64,000 nt of DNA from Cryobacterium sp. N22. Its GTDB lineage: Bacteria; Actinomycetota; Actinomycetes; Actinomycetales; Microbacteriaceae. The translations under genes were made by a program, and so were the position numbers. The notes below the pieces were generated by a model. That model searched no databases. It saw only the letters and a list, made by a program, of their open reading frames with translations, and was not told where the DNA came from. This document shows, one piece after another, positions 17,070 to 25,034 of this stretch. Where the stretch lies: positions 124,001-188,000 of the forward strand of contig NZ_PJJP01000033.1 of the NCBI RefSeq assembly GCF_002929555.1, written 5' to 3'. Every line of letters starts with the position of its first letter. Positions within the stretch are counted from its first letter, which is position 1.

Positions 17070-18356
17070 TCAGCTGTCGCCGAGGGCGATCGCCTCGGCC
17101 TCTTCGAGCGAATCCTCGACGGCGCCGTCGGCCCTGGCCAGGTGCGAGCGGCCCAGCACAATCACCAGCAGGGCCACCAACACGGATGCCGCGGCGGCGT
17201 AGAACGGGGTCGCGGAACCGAACTGGCCGGCGAGCACCGTGGCCGCGGGCGGGGCGATGGCCCCACCGAGGAACCGCACGCCGGAGTACGAGGACGACGC
17301 GACGCTGCGCGGCAGGTCGGTGGCCTCCATGACGCTTTCGGTGAGCACGGTGTTCAGCACGCCGAGCAGCAGCCCGCCCACGATGACGCAGCCGACCAGG
17401 CCCACCGCGGAACCCACGAACAGTCCCGCCGCGGCGAGGTCGAGGGCGAGCAGGGGCAGCACGAGCCAGAGCACCCGGCTGCGGCGCATCCGCCGGGTGA
17501 GCAGTGGTGCCAGCCAGACCGAGGTCACGGCCAGCGATAGCCCCCAGCCGAAGAAGACCAGGCCGAGGCTCACGGCGCTGCCCAGGCCCAGCGGCACGAG
17601 CGCGAACGGGGTGTAGGCCAACAGCACGAAGAAGCCGATGTTGTAGAACAGCGCGGCAGCGGCCAGGACGCCCAGTCCCGGCCGGGCGAGGGCCCGGAAC
17701 GGAGCCGAAACCCGGGTGGGCACCGGCTTGGGCCCGTCGGTCTTGAGCAACACCACGATGGCGATGAACCCGACGGCCATGAGGGTGGCGCTGCCGAAGA
17801 ACGGTCCGCGCCAGCTGATGCTGCCCAGCAGCCCGCCCAGCAGCGGGCCGATCGCGATGCCGAGGCCGAGCGCGGCCTCGTAGAGGATGATCGCCGACGA
17901 GGTGCCACCGGCCGCGGCGCCCACGATGGTGGCCAGGGCGGTGGAGATGAGGAGGGCGTTGCCCAGGCCCCAGCCGGCCCGGAAGCCGATGATCGATTCG
18001 ACATCCTGCGACAGCCCGGCGGCGAGGGCGAACACCACGATCAGGGCCAGGCCGATCAGCAGGGTGCGCTTGGCGCCGATGCGGCTGGACAGCCAGCTGG
18101 TGAAGAACATCGCGATTCCCGTGACGAGCAGGTAGCTCGTAAAGAGCATCTCGGTCTCGGTGGGCGTCGCGGCCAGGTCGGCGGCGATGGCCGGCAGGAT
18201 CGGGTCGACCAGGCCGATGCCCATGAACGCGATCACGCAGGCGAAGGCGACGGCCCACACCGCCGTGGGCTGGTGCAGGATGCTGGCGGCCGGCGCTGCG
18301 CCGGGCAGTCCCGCGGGCGCGGCAGACACTGGAGTCAAGGCGGCGCCCCGGCTCAT
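17070..18356 (-). CDS. MFS transporter, drug efflux type (12 TM)
   Basis: 428 residues with 12 hydrophobic helices. The segment AACVIAFMGIGLVDPILPAI is a typical DHA1 first helix and the loop SRIGAKRTLLIG is motif A between helices 2 and 3. The start overlaps the stop of the upstream marR gene (ATGA), so both are made together. The pairing indicates a drug or toxic-metabolite exporter controlled by its MarR neighbour. Substrate unknown. Confidence 0.9.
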   Translation of the reverse strand: MSRGAALTPVSAAPAGLPGAAPAASILHQPTAVWAVAFACVIAFMGIGLVDPILPAIAADLAATPTETEMLFTSYLLVTGIAMFFTSWLSSRIGAKRTLLIGLALIVVFALAAGLSQDVESIIGFRAGWGLGNALLISTALATIVGAAAGGTSSAIILYEAALGLGIAIGPLLGGLLGSISWRGPFFGSATLMAVGFIAIVVLLKTDGPKPVPTRVSAPFRALARPGLGVLAAAALFYNIGFFVLLAYTPFALVPLGLGSAVSLGLVFFGWGLSLAVTSVWLAPLLTRRMRRSRVLWLVLPLLALDLAAAGLFVGSAVGLVGCVIVGGLLLGVLNTVLTESVMEATDLPRSVASSSYSGVRFLGGAIAPPAATVLAGQFGSATPFYAAAASVLVALLVIVLGRSHLARADGAVEDSLEEAEAIALGDS

Positions 18357-18832
18357 CGGGCGGACACCGTGGGCTCGGCGGCCAGGCCGTGCGGCGCCGC
18401 CGTCCGTTCGCTGGCCTCAACCCTGTCGCGCAGGATGGCGACCGCGCGTTCGAGGGTCTCGACGTCGCCGGCGGGAAGGCCGGCGAAGTACGGCAGCAGG
18501 GCGGCGGCCAGTTCGGTGCGCCAGGCCGCGAGAGCGGCCTCTCCCGCCGGGGTGCCGGCGATGAGGCTGACGCGGGCGTCGTCGGGGTCGCTGGTGCGCT
18601 CGATCCAGCCGCGCGCGACGAGGCCGCCGACGAGCTTGGTGGCCGTGGGCTGCGAGACGCGGCTCAGGTCGGCCAGCTCACCCAGGCGGATCGGGCCCGT
18701 GGAGCGCAGCACGCTGAGGGTGCGCCACAAGGCGGGAGACTCGGTGCCGCGCGCGGCGCGGGCGGCCACGCGGGTGAGGCGGTGGTTGACGGAGACCAGG
18801 TCCCCGAGGATGACATGAAGATCTGCGGACAT
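18353..18832 (-). CDS. MarR-family regulator of the adjacent MFS exporter
   Basis: 159 residues with the winged helix: LGELADLSRVSQPTATKLVGGLVARGWIER, then the wing DPDDARVSLIAGT. An ATAGC-N3-GCTAT inverted repeat lies 16-28 bp upstream of its start, where repressor binding would block the marR-MFS promoter. First gene of a two-gene operon. Confidence 0.9.
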   Translation of the reverse strand: MSADLHVILGDLVSVNHRLTRVAARAARGTESPALWRTLSVLRSTGPIRLGELADLSRVSQPTATKLVGGLVARGWIERTSDPDDARVSLIAGTPAGEAALAAWRTELAAALLPYFAGLPAGDVETLERAVAILRDRVEASERTAAPHGLAAEPTVSAR

Positions 18833-18847
18833 CTCCCCACTATATAC

Positions 18848-18860
18848 ATAGCCAAGCTAT
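18848..18860. promoter_or_regulatory. MarR operator candidate
   Basis: ATAGCCAAGCTAT is a perfect 5+5 inverted repeat with a 3-bp spacer in an AT-rich patch (TATATACATAG...TATACAT) of an otherwise GC-rich region. It overlaps the expected promoter just upstream of the marR start at 18832. Confidence 0.65.
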
Positions 18861-18880
18861 ACATCCACACCCCCGCCCCT

Positions 18881-18941
18881 CGCGAACTGTGAGAAAAGCC
18901 CCTAAAACTCGAGGTTTTGGGTGCTTTTCTCACAGTTCGCG
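18881..18941. repeat. 61-bp near-perfect palindrome, CGCGAACTGTGAG family
   Basis: The 19-nt arms CGCGAACTGTGAGAAAAGC (18881-18899) and its exact complement (18923-18941) flank an inner CCTAAAAC/GTTTTGGG stem. It lies between rplL and the marR gene, both on the minus strand. It shares its arm sequence with elements at 39213 and 56816. As RNA it could form a very stable hairpin and may terminate the rplJL transcript. Confidence 0.8.
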
Positions 18942-19026
18942 GAACGTGGCGGGGGTTAACGGCAGCGGGCGCCGCATCCAATGGATGCGACGCCCGTGCG
19001 AGCAACTAACCCCTTGCGGGGCGAGA

Positions 19027-19410
19027 TTACTTGAGGGTGACGGTTGCGCCAGCGGCCTCGAGGGAAGCCTTTGCCTTCTCGGCAGCTTCCTTCGCAACGC
19101 CCTCGAGGACGGCCTTCGGCGCGCCATCGACAACGGCCTTGGCCTCGCCGAGGCCCAGGCTGGTGAGCTCGCGCACAACCTTGATGACCTGGATCTTCTT
19201 GTCGCCAACGGCGTCGAGGATGACGTCGAACGCGCTCTGCTCTTCGACCTCTTCGGCAGCGGCGGCGGGGCCAGCGGCTCCGGCGACGGCGACGGGTGCA
19301 GCCGCGGTGACCTCGAAGGTCTCCTCGAATGCCTTGACGAACTCGGAGAGCTCGATGAGGGTGAGGCCCTTGAACTGCTCGAGCAGCTCTTCAGTGGAAA
19401 GCTTTGCCAT
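19027..19410 (-). CDS. rplL: 50S ribosomal protein L7/L12
   Basis: 127 residues: N-terminal dimerisation helices ([21 protein letters not shown]), an Ala-rich hinge ([13 protein letters not shown]) and the C-terminal factor-binding domain ([20 protein letters not shown]). It forms the stalk that recruits translation GTPases. It sits 51 nt after rplJ in the usual order. Unlike in most relatives, rplK-rplA are not immediately upstream but 32 kb away on the same strand. Confidence 0.98.
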   Translation of the reverse strand: MAKLSTEELLEQFKGLTLIELSEFVKAFEETFEVTAAAPVAVAGAAGPAAAAEEVEEQSAFDVILDAVGDKKIQVIKVVRELTSLGLGEAKAVVDGAPKAVLEGVAKEAAEKAKASLEAAGATVTLK

Positions 19411-19461
19411 GATTTTTCTCCTATTAGTTTCTTAGTTACTCACCGCGGTACAGGCAGATGC

Positions 19462-19977
19462 CTAGTTCGCGGACTCCTGCTTTTCACGCAGCGCGTCGAT
19501 GGTGCGAACAGCCTTCGACAGCGGTGCGTTGAACAGATATGCGGCTCCGAACAGCGAGGCCTTGAAGGCGCCGGCAAGCTTGCCGAGCAGAACTTCACGG
19601 GACTCGAGGTCGGCGAGCTTGCCTACCTCTGCGGCGGTCAGGGGGTTACCGTCGAAGTAACCGCCCTTGACAACCAGGAGAGGGTTTGCCTTGGTAAAGG
19701 CACGCAGAGCCTTCGCAACGGCGACAGGGTCACCGTGCACGAAAGCGATAGCGGACGGACCAACGAGCTCCTCGTCAAAAGACGTGATGCCGGCGTTGTT
19801 TGCCGCGATCTTGGTGAGCGTGTTCTTTACCACGGCGTACGTGGCGTCCTCACTGATGGACGTGCGCAGCTCCTTGAGCTTCGCAACAGTGAGTCCGCGG
19901 TACTCGGTGAGCAGAACGGCGGTCGAGCTCTGGAATTTCTCCTGCAGCTCGGCGACCGTTGCTTCCTTGTTCGCCAT
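19462..19977 (-). CDS. rplJ: 50S ribosomal protein L10
   Basis: 171 residues: [29 protein letters not shown] is trimmed family N-terminus, with the L12-binding C-terminal helix ([20 protein letters not shown]). It anchors the L7/L12 stalk on 23S rRNA and usually binds its own mRNA leader. A terminator-like hairpin with U-run lies in that leader (20025-20054). Confidence 0.98.
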   Translation of the reverse strand: MANKEATVAELQEKFQSSTAVLLTEYRGLTVAKLKELRTSISEDATYAVVKNTLTKIAANNAGITSFDEELVGPSAIAFVHGDPVAVAKALRAFTKANPLLVVKGGYFDGNPLTAAEVGKLADLESREVLLGKLAGAFKASLFGAAYLFNAPLSKAVRTIDALREKQESAN

Positions 19978-20024
19978 GGCGCTCCTCTAAATATTCATGT
20001 GCCGGTAGCCCGGGGCGCAGACAT

Positions 20025-20054
20025 GAAAAAAGCTCCAGCGCAAGCGCCGGAGCT
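20025..20054 (-). promoter_or_regulatory. Attenuator hairpin in the rplJL (L10) leader
   Basis: On the minus strand AGCTCCGGCG, CTTG loop and CGCTGGAGCT are followed by a run of six or more T: a complete intrinsic terminator about 50 nt before rplJ. Upstream on the same RNA lies GTTAGCCAGTCCAACTGGCC, which can pair locally. Together they fit an L10-type leader where free L10 would favour termination. The rest of the 316-nt spacer to the divergent MFS gene holds the two promoters. Confidence 0.7.
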
Positions 20055-20233
20055 GAGGCCAGTTGGACTGGCTAACTTCGAACACCTGCGCGGGCCGTTC
20101 ACGTGAATGAACCTTCGATCGCTTTTCCATTTCTGGGCAGCGACAACCGGCGGTCTTTGGCTGTTCCCCACCCTACGGGATCCCCCCGGCGGCGCGCAAA
20201 TCGGGCCAGCGCCCACCGGGCAGGACGAACTAG

Positions 20234-20275
20234 TTGACAAAAGTCCACTATGTATTTATAGTTGACATCTGTCAA
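20234..20275 (+). promoter_or_regulatory. Promoter and palindromic operator of the DHA2 exporter gene
   Basis: TTGACA (20234-20239), a 17-bp spacer and TATAGT (20257-20262) make a near-consensus sigma-A promoter. TTGACATCTGTCAA (20262-20275), a perfect 6+6 palindrome, overlaps the -10 end and start site. It is a likely operator for the MarR-family product encoded after the exporter. Confidence 0.75.
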
Positions 20276-20293
20276 TCATCTAGCTGGAGAACC

Positions 20294-22072
20294 ATGTCAC
20301 GCCGCACCCGCACCACCACTCCCCCGAACCGGGCCGTCTCGGCCGACGGTTCGATGACCAAGCGCCAGGTCCTCGAGGCCCTGTCCGGCCTGCTGCTGGG
20401 CATGTTCGTGTCGATCCTGGCCGGAACCGTGGTCAGCACCTCGCTGCCGATCATCATCTCCGACCTGAAGGGTGACCAGTCCGCGTACACGTGGGTCATC
20501 ACCGCCACCCTGCTCGCCACGACGGTGTCCACGCCCATCTGGGGCAAGTTCGCCGACCTCTTCAACCGCAAGCTGCTCATCCAGCTCGCCCTGGCCACCT
20601 TCGTGATCGGCTCGGCACTGGCCGGCTTCTCGCAGGACACCGGAACCCTCATCGGCTTCCGCGTGCTGCAGGGCCTCGGCGCCGGCGGTCTCGCCGCGCT
20701 CAGCCAGATCATCATGGCCGACATCATCAGCCCCCGTGACCGCGGCAAGTACGCCGGCCTGTTCGGCGGCGTCATGGCCCTCGGCACCGTCGGCGGCCCG
20801 CTGCTCGGCGGCGTGGTGACGGATGCCTTCGGCTGGCGCTGGAACTTCTTCATCGCCCTGCCCATCGCCATCGTCGCCATCGTGCTCCTGCAGCGCACCC
20901 TGCACCTGCCCCCGCGGGTGAAGCGCGTGGTGAAGATCGACTACCTCGGTGCCGCACTGATCGCCGGCGGCGTCTCGCTGCTGATGATCTGGGTCACCCT
21001 GGCCGGCAACGACTTCGAGTGGGCCTCCATCACCTCGTTCGTCATGGTCGCCGCCGCCGCGCTGTTGCTCATCGCCGCTGTGATCGTCGAATTCAAGGCT
21101 CCCGAGCCGATCATCCCGCTGACGCTGTTCAAGAACCGCACCTTCACTCTCGCCACCGTCGCCAGCATCTCGGTGGGCGTGTCGATGTTCGGCACCTCCG
21201 TCTTCCTCAGCCAGTACATGCAGCTGGCCCGCGGCGCCACGCCCACCCAGTCCGGGCTCCTGACCATCCCGATGATGGGCGGCCTGTTGATCTCGTCGAC
21301 CCTGTTCGGCACCCTGATCAGCCGCACCGGCAAGTGGAAGTCGATCATGGTCTCCGGTGCGGTCCTCGTGGTCGCCGGGCTCCTGCTCCTGGGCACCCTG
21401 CAGTACGACACCAACCTGATCCTGGTCGGCATCTTCATGTTCGTCCTCGGCGCGGGCCTGGGCATGGTCATGCAGAACCTGGTCCTGGTGGTGCAGAACT
21501 CGATCGAGGTCAAGAACCTCGGCGTGGCCACCAGCGCCGTCACGTTCTTCCGCAGCCTCGGCGGCACTGTCGGCGTCTCGGTGCTCGGTTCCGTGCTCGG
21601 CACCGTCGTCGCCCAGCACATCAAGGACGGCATCAGCACGCTCGCCCCGGCCGACCAGGCCGTCGCCCTGAAGACCCTGGGCTCCGGCGTCATCCCCCAC
21701 GTCAGCTCACTGCCTGACGCGATCCGCGTCGTCGTCGAGTCGGCCTACGGCACCGGCGTCGGCACGGTCTTCCTGCTCGGTGTGCCGCTGGCCGTGATCA
21801 CCCTGGTGATGGTCGCGCTGATGCCCAACGCATCGCTCGGCACCCAGACCGCCATCGCCCTGACCAAGGCCGAGGCGGCCCAGACCCGGGCGGCGACGCC
21901 CGAGAACCTCGAGGACAACGACCAGCGCGAACTCGAAGATGCCGAGGACATGCTGATCGAGGTGGGCGCGGCCTCCGCCGGCCTCACCCCGGTGGGCCTG
22001 GCCCACCCGACGGGCTCGATCCGCGTGCAGCGCGACACCGACCCGTCAGAAAACCCGAGCACCGGTCGATAG
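20294..22072 (+). CDS. DHA2-family MFS multidrug exporter (14 TM)
   Basis: 592 residues from ATG 20294 (CTGGAG upstream). Fourteen helices and the motif C-like segment LGTVGGPLLGGVVTDAFGWRWNF mark the EmrB/QacA subfamily. Motif A appears as GKFADLFNRKLL. The C-terminal 80 residues are a polar cytoplasmic tail. A strong promoter with an overlapping palindrome precedes it and a MarR gene follows 10 nt later, so it is a regulated drug exporter; substrates cannot be told. Confidence 0.92.
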   Translation: MSRRTRTTTPPNRAVSADGSMTKRQVLEALSGLLLGMFVSILAGTVVSTSLPIIISDLKGDQSAYTWVITATLLATTVSTPIWGKFADLFNRKLLIQLALATFVIGSALAGFSQDTGTLIGFRVLQGLGAGGLAALSQIIMADIISPRDRGKYAGLFGGVMALGTVGGPLLGGVVTDAFGWRWNFFIALPIAIVAIVLLQRTLHLPPRVKRVVKIDYLGAALIAGGVSLLMIWVTLAGNDFEWASITSFVMVAAAALLLIAAVIVEFKAPEPIIPLTLFKNRTFTLATVASISVGVSMFGTSVFLSQYMQLARGATPTQSGLLTIPMMGGLLISSTLFGTLISRTGKWKSIMVSGAVLVVAGLLLLGTLQYDTNLILVGIFMFVLGAGLGMVMQNLVLVVQNSIEVKNLGVATSAVTFFRSLGGTVGVSVLGSVLGTVVAQHIKDGISTLAPADQAVALKTLGSGVIPHVSSLPDAIRVVVESAYGTGVGTVFLLGVPLAVITLVMVALMPNASLGTQTAIALTKAEAAQTRAATPENLEDNDQRELEDAEDMLIEVGAASAGLTPVGLAHPTGSIRVQRDTDPSENPSTGR

Positions 22073-22082
22073 TGTGATGGTC

Positions 22083-22580
22083 ATGACCGAGAACGGCGAG
22101 CTCCCCCCGGTCGCCGAGCCCGGCGACACGGCCCCGCCGGCCGCTGCCGCCGAGGCTCTGGCCGAGGTCGAGGAACAGATGATGGAGCTGGCCGCCTATG
22201 TGCGCGGCGCCCTGCGCGACGCGGCCCTGCGCATCGATCCGGCGCTCCAGCCGTTCGGTCTCAAGATCCTGCGCACGCTGCGGCGCTGCGGCCCCACACA
22301 CGCGAGCGCCCTGGCCGAGCTGCTCGAGGTGGACCGCAGCGTGATCAGCCGCCAGGCCCGACTGCTCGAGGAGCTCGGCCTGCTCGAGCTGGCTGCGGAC
22401 CCGGCCGACGGGCGCGCCAAGTTCCTCGCGGCGACCCCGCTGGCGATGCAGAAGATGGCGGCGGTGCCCGGTGGCGACAAAAGCCTCCTGCACAGCAGGC
22501 TGGCCGCCTGGCCCGAAGCCGACCTGCACCAGTTCGCCCTGCTGCTCAAGCGGCTGAACTCCCCCGACGGCGCCTCCTAG
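22083..22580 (+). CDS. MarR-family regulator of the DHA2 exporter
   Basis: 165 residues with a winged helix (THASALAELLEVDRSVISRQARLLEELGLLE) and wing (DPADGRAKFLAAT). Three in-frame starts lie close together (22074 GTG, 22077 ATG, 22083 ATG); 22083 is chosen because TAGTGT at 22070-22075 stands 7 nt before it, as in leaderless genes. It probably represses the exporter at the TTGACA/TGTCAA palindrome. Only 4 nt separate its stop from the convergent kinase gene. Confidence 0.87.
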   Translation: MTENGELPPVAEPGDTAPPAAAAEALAEVEEQMMELAAYVRGALRDAALRIDPALQPFGLKILRTLRRCGPTHASALAELLEVDRSVISRQARLLEELGLLELAADPADGRAKFLAATPLAMQKMAAVPGGDKSLLHSRLAAWPEADLHQFALLLKRLNSPDGAS

Positions 22581-22584
22581 CCGG

Positions 22585-24108
22585 TCAGGCCAGGGGCAGC
22601 ACCACGCGGAAGCTGGTGCGCCCCGGCCGACTGTCGACCGAGACCTCGCCCTGGTGGGCGAGGACGACGGCCTGCACGATCGCCAGACCGAGACCGGTAC
22701 TGCCGCCGGTGCCGCGGAACCGAGAGCTGTCGCCGCGGGCGAACCTCTCGAACAGCGTCTCCTGCAGGTTCTCCGGGATGCCGGGGCCGTCGTCGGTCAC
22801 GGTGACCACGGCGGTGGCGCCCTCAACGGTCAGCGCCACCTGCACCCGGGTGCCCGCGTCGGTGTGCACCCGGGCGTTGGCCAGCAGGTTCGCGAAAACC
22901 TGGTGCAGGCGCGGCCCGTCGCCCGCCGCCAGCACGGGTTCTTCGGGCAGGTCGAGGTCCCAGCTGTGGTCCCGGCCGGCCGCATGGGCGTCGCTGACCA
23001 CGTCGACGAGCAGCCTGGTGAGGTCGACGGGCTCCCGTTCCAGCTCGCGGCCCTCGTCCAGGCGGGCGAGCAGCAGCAGGTCCTCGACGAGACCGGTCAT
23101 CCGCACCGACTCCGACTCGATACGACCGAGGGCGTGGATGGCGTCCGGCGGCAGTTCCTGGCCGCTGCGCCGGGTGAGCTCGGAGTAGCCGCGGATCGAC
23201 GCGAGGGGGGTGCGCAGCTCGTGGCTGGCATCCGCCACGAACTGGCGCACCTTGTTCTCGCTGGCCTGCCGGGTTTCCAAGGCGATGTCGACGTGGTCGA
23301 GCATGCGGTTGAGCGCGGAGCCCACCCGGCCGACCTCGGTGCGGGGATCGGTGTCGGCGGCCGGAACCCGCTCGACGAGCGACACCTCGCCGCGGTCCAG
23401 CGGCAGTTCGGAGACCCGGGTGGCCGTTGCGGTCACCCGCTGCAGCGGCCGCAGGGCCAGGCGCACGATCGCGGTGGCGAGGAACGCCACCAGCACGATG
23501 CCCGCCAGCGACACGATGGCGATGATCAGCGCCAGCTGGGTGGCCGTGCCGGTCACCGTGGACACGGGCAGGCCGACCAGGTAGAGGGCGCCGGTGCGCG
23601 CGGCCTGGGCGAGGACCCGGTACTCACCGACGTCGCCGCCGAGGTCCACACTGAACGGGACCGAGGTGGTCCCCTCCTGCACCGCGGAATCGAGTTCGGT
23701 GAGGAGCAGGGTGACCTGGTCGTTACTCAGGTCCACGACGGCACCGGTGTCGTCGGTGTAGCCGGCCGTGACGGCGCTGCCGTCGTAGACCAGCGCGAGG
23801 GTGCCCGGTGGTTGGGATGGGCCGTTCAGCACATCGTTGGCCGTTGGCGTGGGGATGCTGAAGTCGCCGCTCGGCCGGCCGCCGCCGAAGAACACGCTGG
23901 AGCGTTCGGCGGCGCTCTTGACCTGCTGGTCGAGGCCGTCCATCAGGCTGGCGCTGAGGATGGCCACGCTCACCACCCCGATCACCAGGCTGACGAGGGC
24001 GAGCAGGCCCACCACGGCCACAACCAGTCGGCGGCGCAGGGTCCAGGGCGCCCGGCCGCTGCGGGTCGGGATGATGGGGGCGTCGCCGAAGGGTGCTCCG
24101 GGGGCCAT
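22585..24108 (-). CDS. Two-component sensor histidine kinase (HAMP, HisKA, HATPase)
   Basis: 507 residues. Helix 1 (LVVAVVGLLALVSLVIGVVSVAIL) and helix 2 (near residue 195-220) enclose a roughly 150-residue extracytoplasmic sensor. HAMP follows, then HisKA with phospho-acceptor His296 in ADASHELRTPL, and the ATPase domain with DDGPGIPE and GLGLAIVQ. Its start overlaps the response-regulator stop by one base (TGATG). The divergent neighbours are an FtsX-type ABC pair, the likely regulon. Confidence 0.93.
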   Translation of the reverse strand: MAPGAPFGDAPIIPTRSGRAPWTLRRRLVVAVVGLLALVSLVIGVVSVAILSASLMDGLDQQVKSAAERSSVFFGGGRPSGDFSIPTPTANDVLNGPSQPPGTLALVYDGSAVTAGYTDDTGAVVDLSNDQVTLLLTELDSAVQEGTTSVPFSVDLGGDVGEYRVLAQAARTGALYLVGLPVSTVTGTATQLALIIAIVSLAGIVLVAFLATAIVRLALRPLQRVTATATRVSELPLDRGEVSLVERVPAADTDPRTEVGRVGSALNRMLDHVDIALETRQASENKVRQFVADASHELRTPLASIRGYSELTRRSGQELPPDAIHALGRIESESVRMTGLVEDLLLLARLDEGRELEREPVDLTRLLVDVVSDAHAAGRDHSWDLDLPEEPVLAAGDGPRLHQVFANLLANARVHTDAGTRVQVALTVEGATAVVTVTDDGPGIPENLQETLFERFARGDSSRFRGTGGSTGLGLAIVQAVVLAHQGEVSVDSRPGRTSFRVVLPLA

Positions 24109-24854
24109 CAGGCGATCTTCAGCATGTATCCGGCGCCGCGCACGGTGTGGATCATCGGATCGCGACCGGCATCCACCTTCTTGCGCAGATAGGAGATGTA
24201 GATCTCCACCACCGAGGACTTGCCGCCGAAGTCATAGCTCCAGACCCTGTCGAGGATCTGGGCCTTGCTGAGCACCCGGCGCGGGTTGCGCATCAGGAAG
24301 CGCAGCAGTTCGAACTCGGTGGCGGTCAGCTCGATCTGTTCGCCCGCGCGGAACACCTCGTAGCTGTCTTCGTCGAGGGTGAGGTCGCCCACGGTGATCC
24401 GCGGGTCGCTGGAGTCGGAGACGGCCATCGTGGAGCGGCGGATGAGGCCGCGCAGCCTGGCGACGACCTCTTCCAGGCTGAACGGTTTGGTGACGTAGTC
24501 GTCGCCCCCGGCCGTGAGGCCGGCGATGCGGTCGTCGAGCGAGTCCTTGGCGGTGAGGAAGAGCACCGGCGTTTGGTAGCCATCCGCCCGCAACCGCTGG
24601 AGCACCTGCAGGCCGTCGATGTCGGGCAGCATGATGTCCAGCACGATGGCATCCGGCCGGAACTCTCGCGCCAGGGTGAGCGCCGCCCGGCCCTCGCCGG
24701 CCGTGCGCACCTCCCAGCCCTCGTAGCGGAGGGCCATCGAGAGCAGGTCGGTGAGGGTGGGTTCGTCGTCGACGACGAGCACCCGGATCGGGGAGCCGTC
24801 GGCCTTGCGAAGGCGGGGTCCGTGGGCCGGCTGCTCGTTGGTTCTGGTGCTCAT
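24108..24854 (-). CDS. OmpR-family response regulator
   Basis: 248 residues from ATG 24854; the open frame continues upstream but the spacer promoter lies there. The receiver domain has phospho-acceptor Asp73 in VLDIMLPDIDG and Lys in VTKPF. The winged-helix output ends SYLRKKVDAGRDPMIHTVRGAGYML. A GATACT box 7 nt before the start suggests a leaderless mRNA. It is first in the operon with the kinase and divergent from the ABC genes at 25035. Confidence 0.93.
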   Translation of the reverse strand: MSTRTNEQPAHGPRLRKADGSPIRVLVVDDEPTLTDLLSMALRYEGWEVRTAGEGRAALTLAREFRPDAIVLDIMLPDIDGLQVLQRLRADGYQTPVLFLTAKDSLDDRIAGLTAGGDDYVTKPFSLEEVVARLRGLIRRSTMAVSDSSDPRITVGDLTLDEDSYEVFRAGEQIELTATEFELLRFLMRNPRRVLSKAQILDRVWSYDFGGKSSVVEIYISYLRKKVDAGRDPMIHTVRGAGYMLKIA

Positions 24855-24876
24855 GATGTGAAGTATCCCCGCCTTT

Positions 24877-24972
24877 TCTATGAACCGGCTATGCGTCTTC
24901 CACGACGATCCTGAGAGAACGGGCGTCGCAGCCTTCTGGGCGAATTCATAAGCAGGCCATAGTGCGGCCATA
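24877..24972. promoter_or_regulatory. Tandem CATA half-sites in the spacer between the two-component system and ABC genes
   Basis: GGCCATA occurs at 24955-24961 and 24966-24972, 11 bp apart, with ATTCATAAGC just before. On the other strand CATAGCC and TTCATAG recur at 24877-24894, again about 11 bp apart. Direct repeats with helical-turn phasing are how OmpR-family regulators bind, so both divergent promoters may be targets. Confidence 0.45.
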
Positions 24973-25034
24973 ACCGCGCTCCTTAGCTTCGAAGGCAACG
25001 GCGGGAACCTCCCTGCCGCCGGACTGGAGAATCG

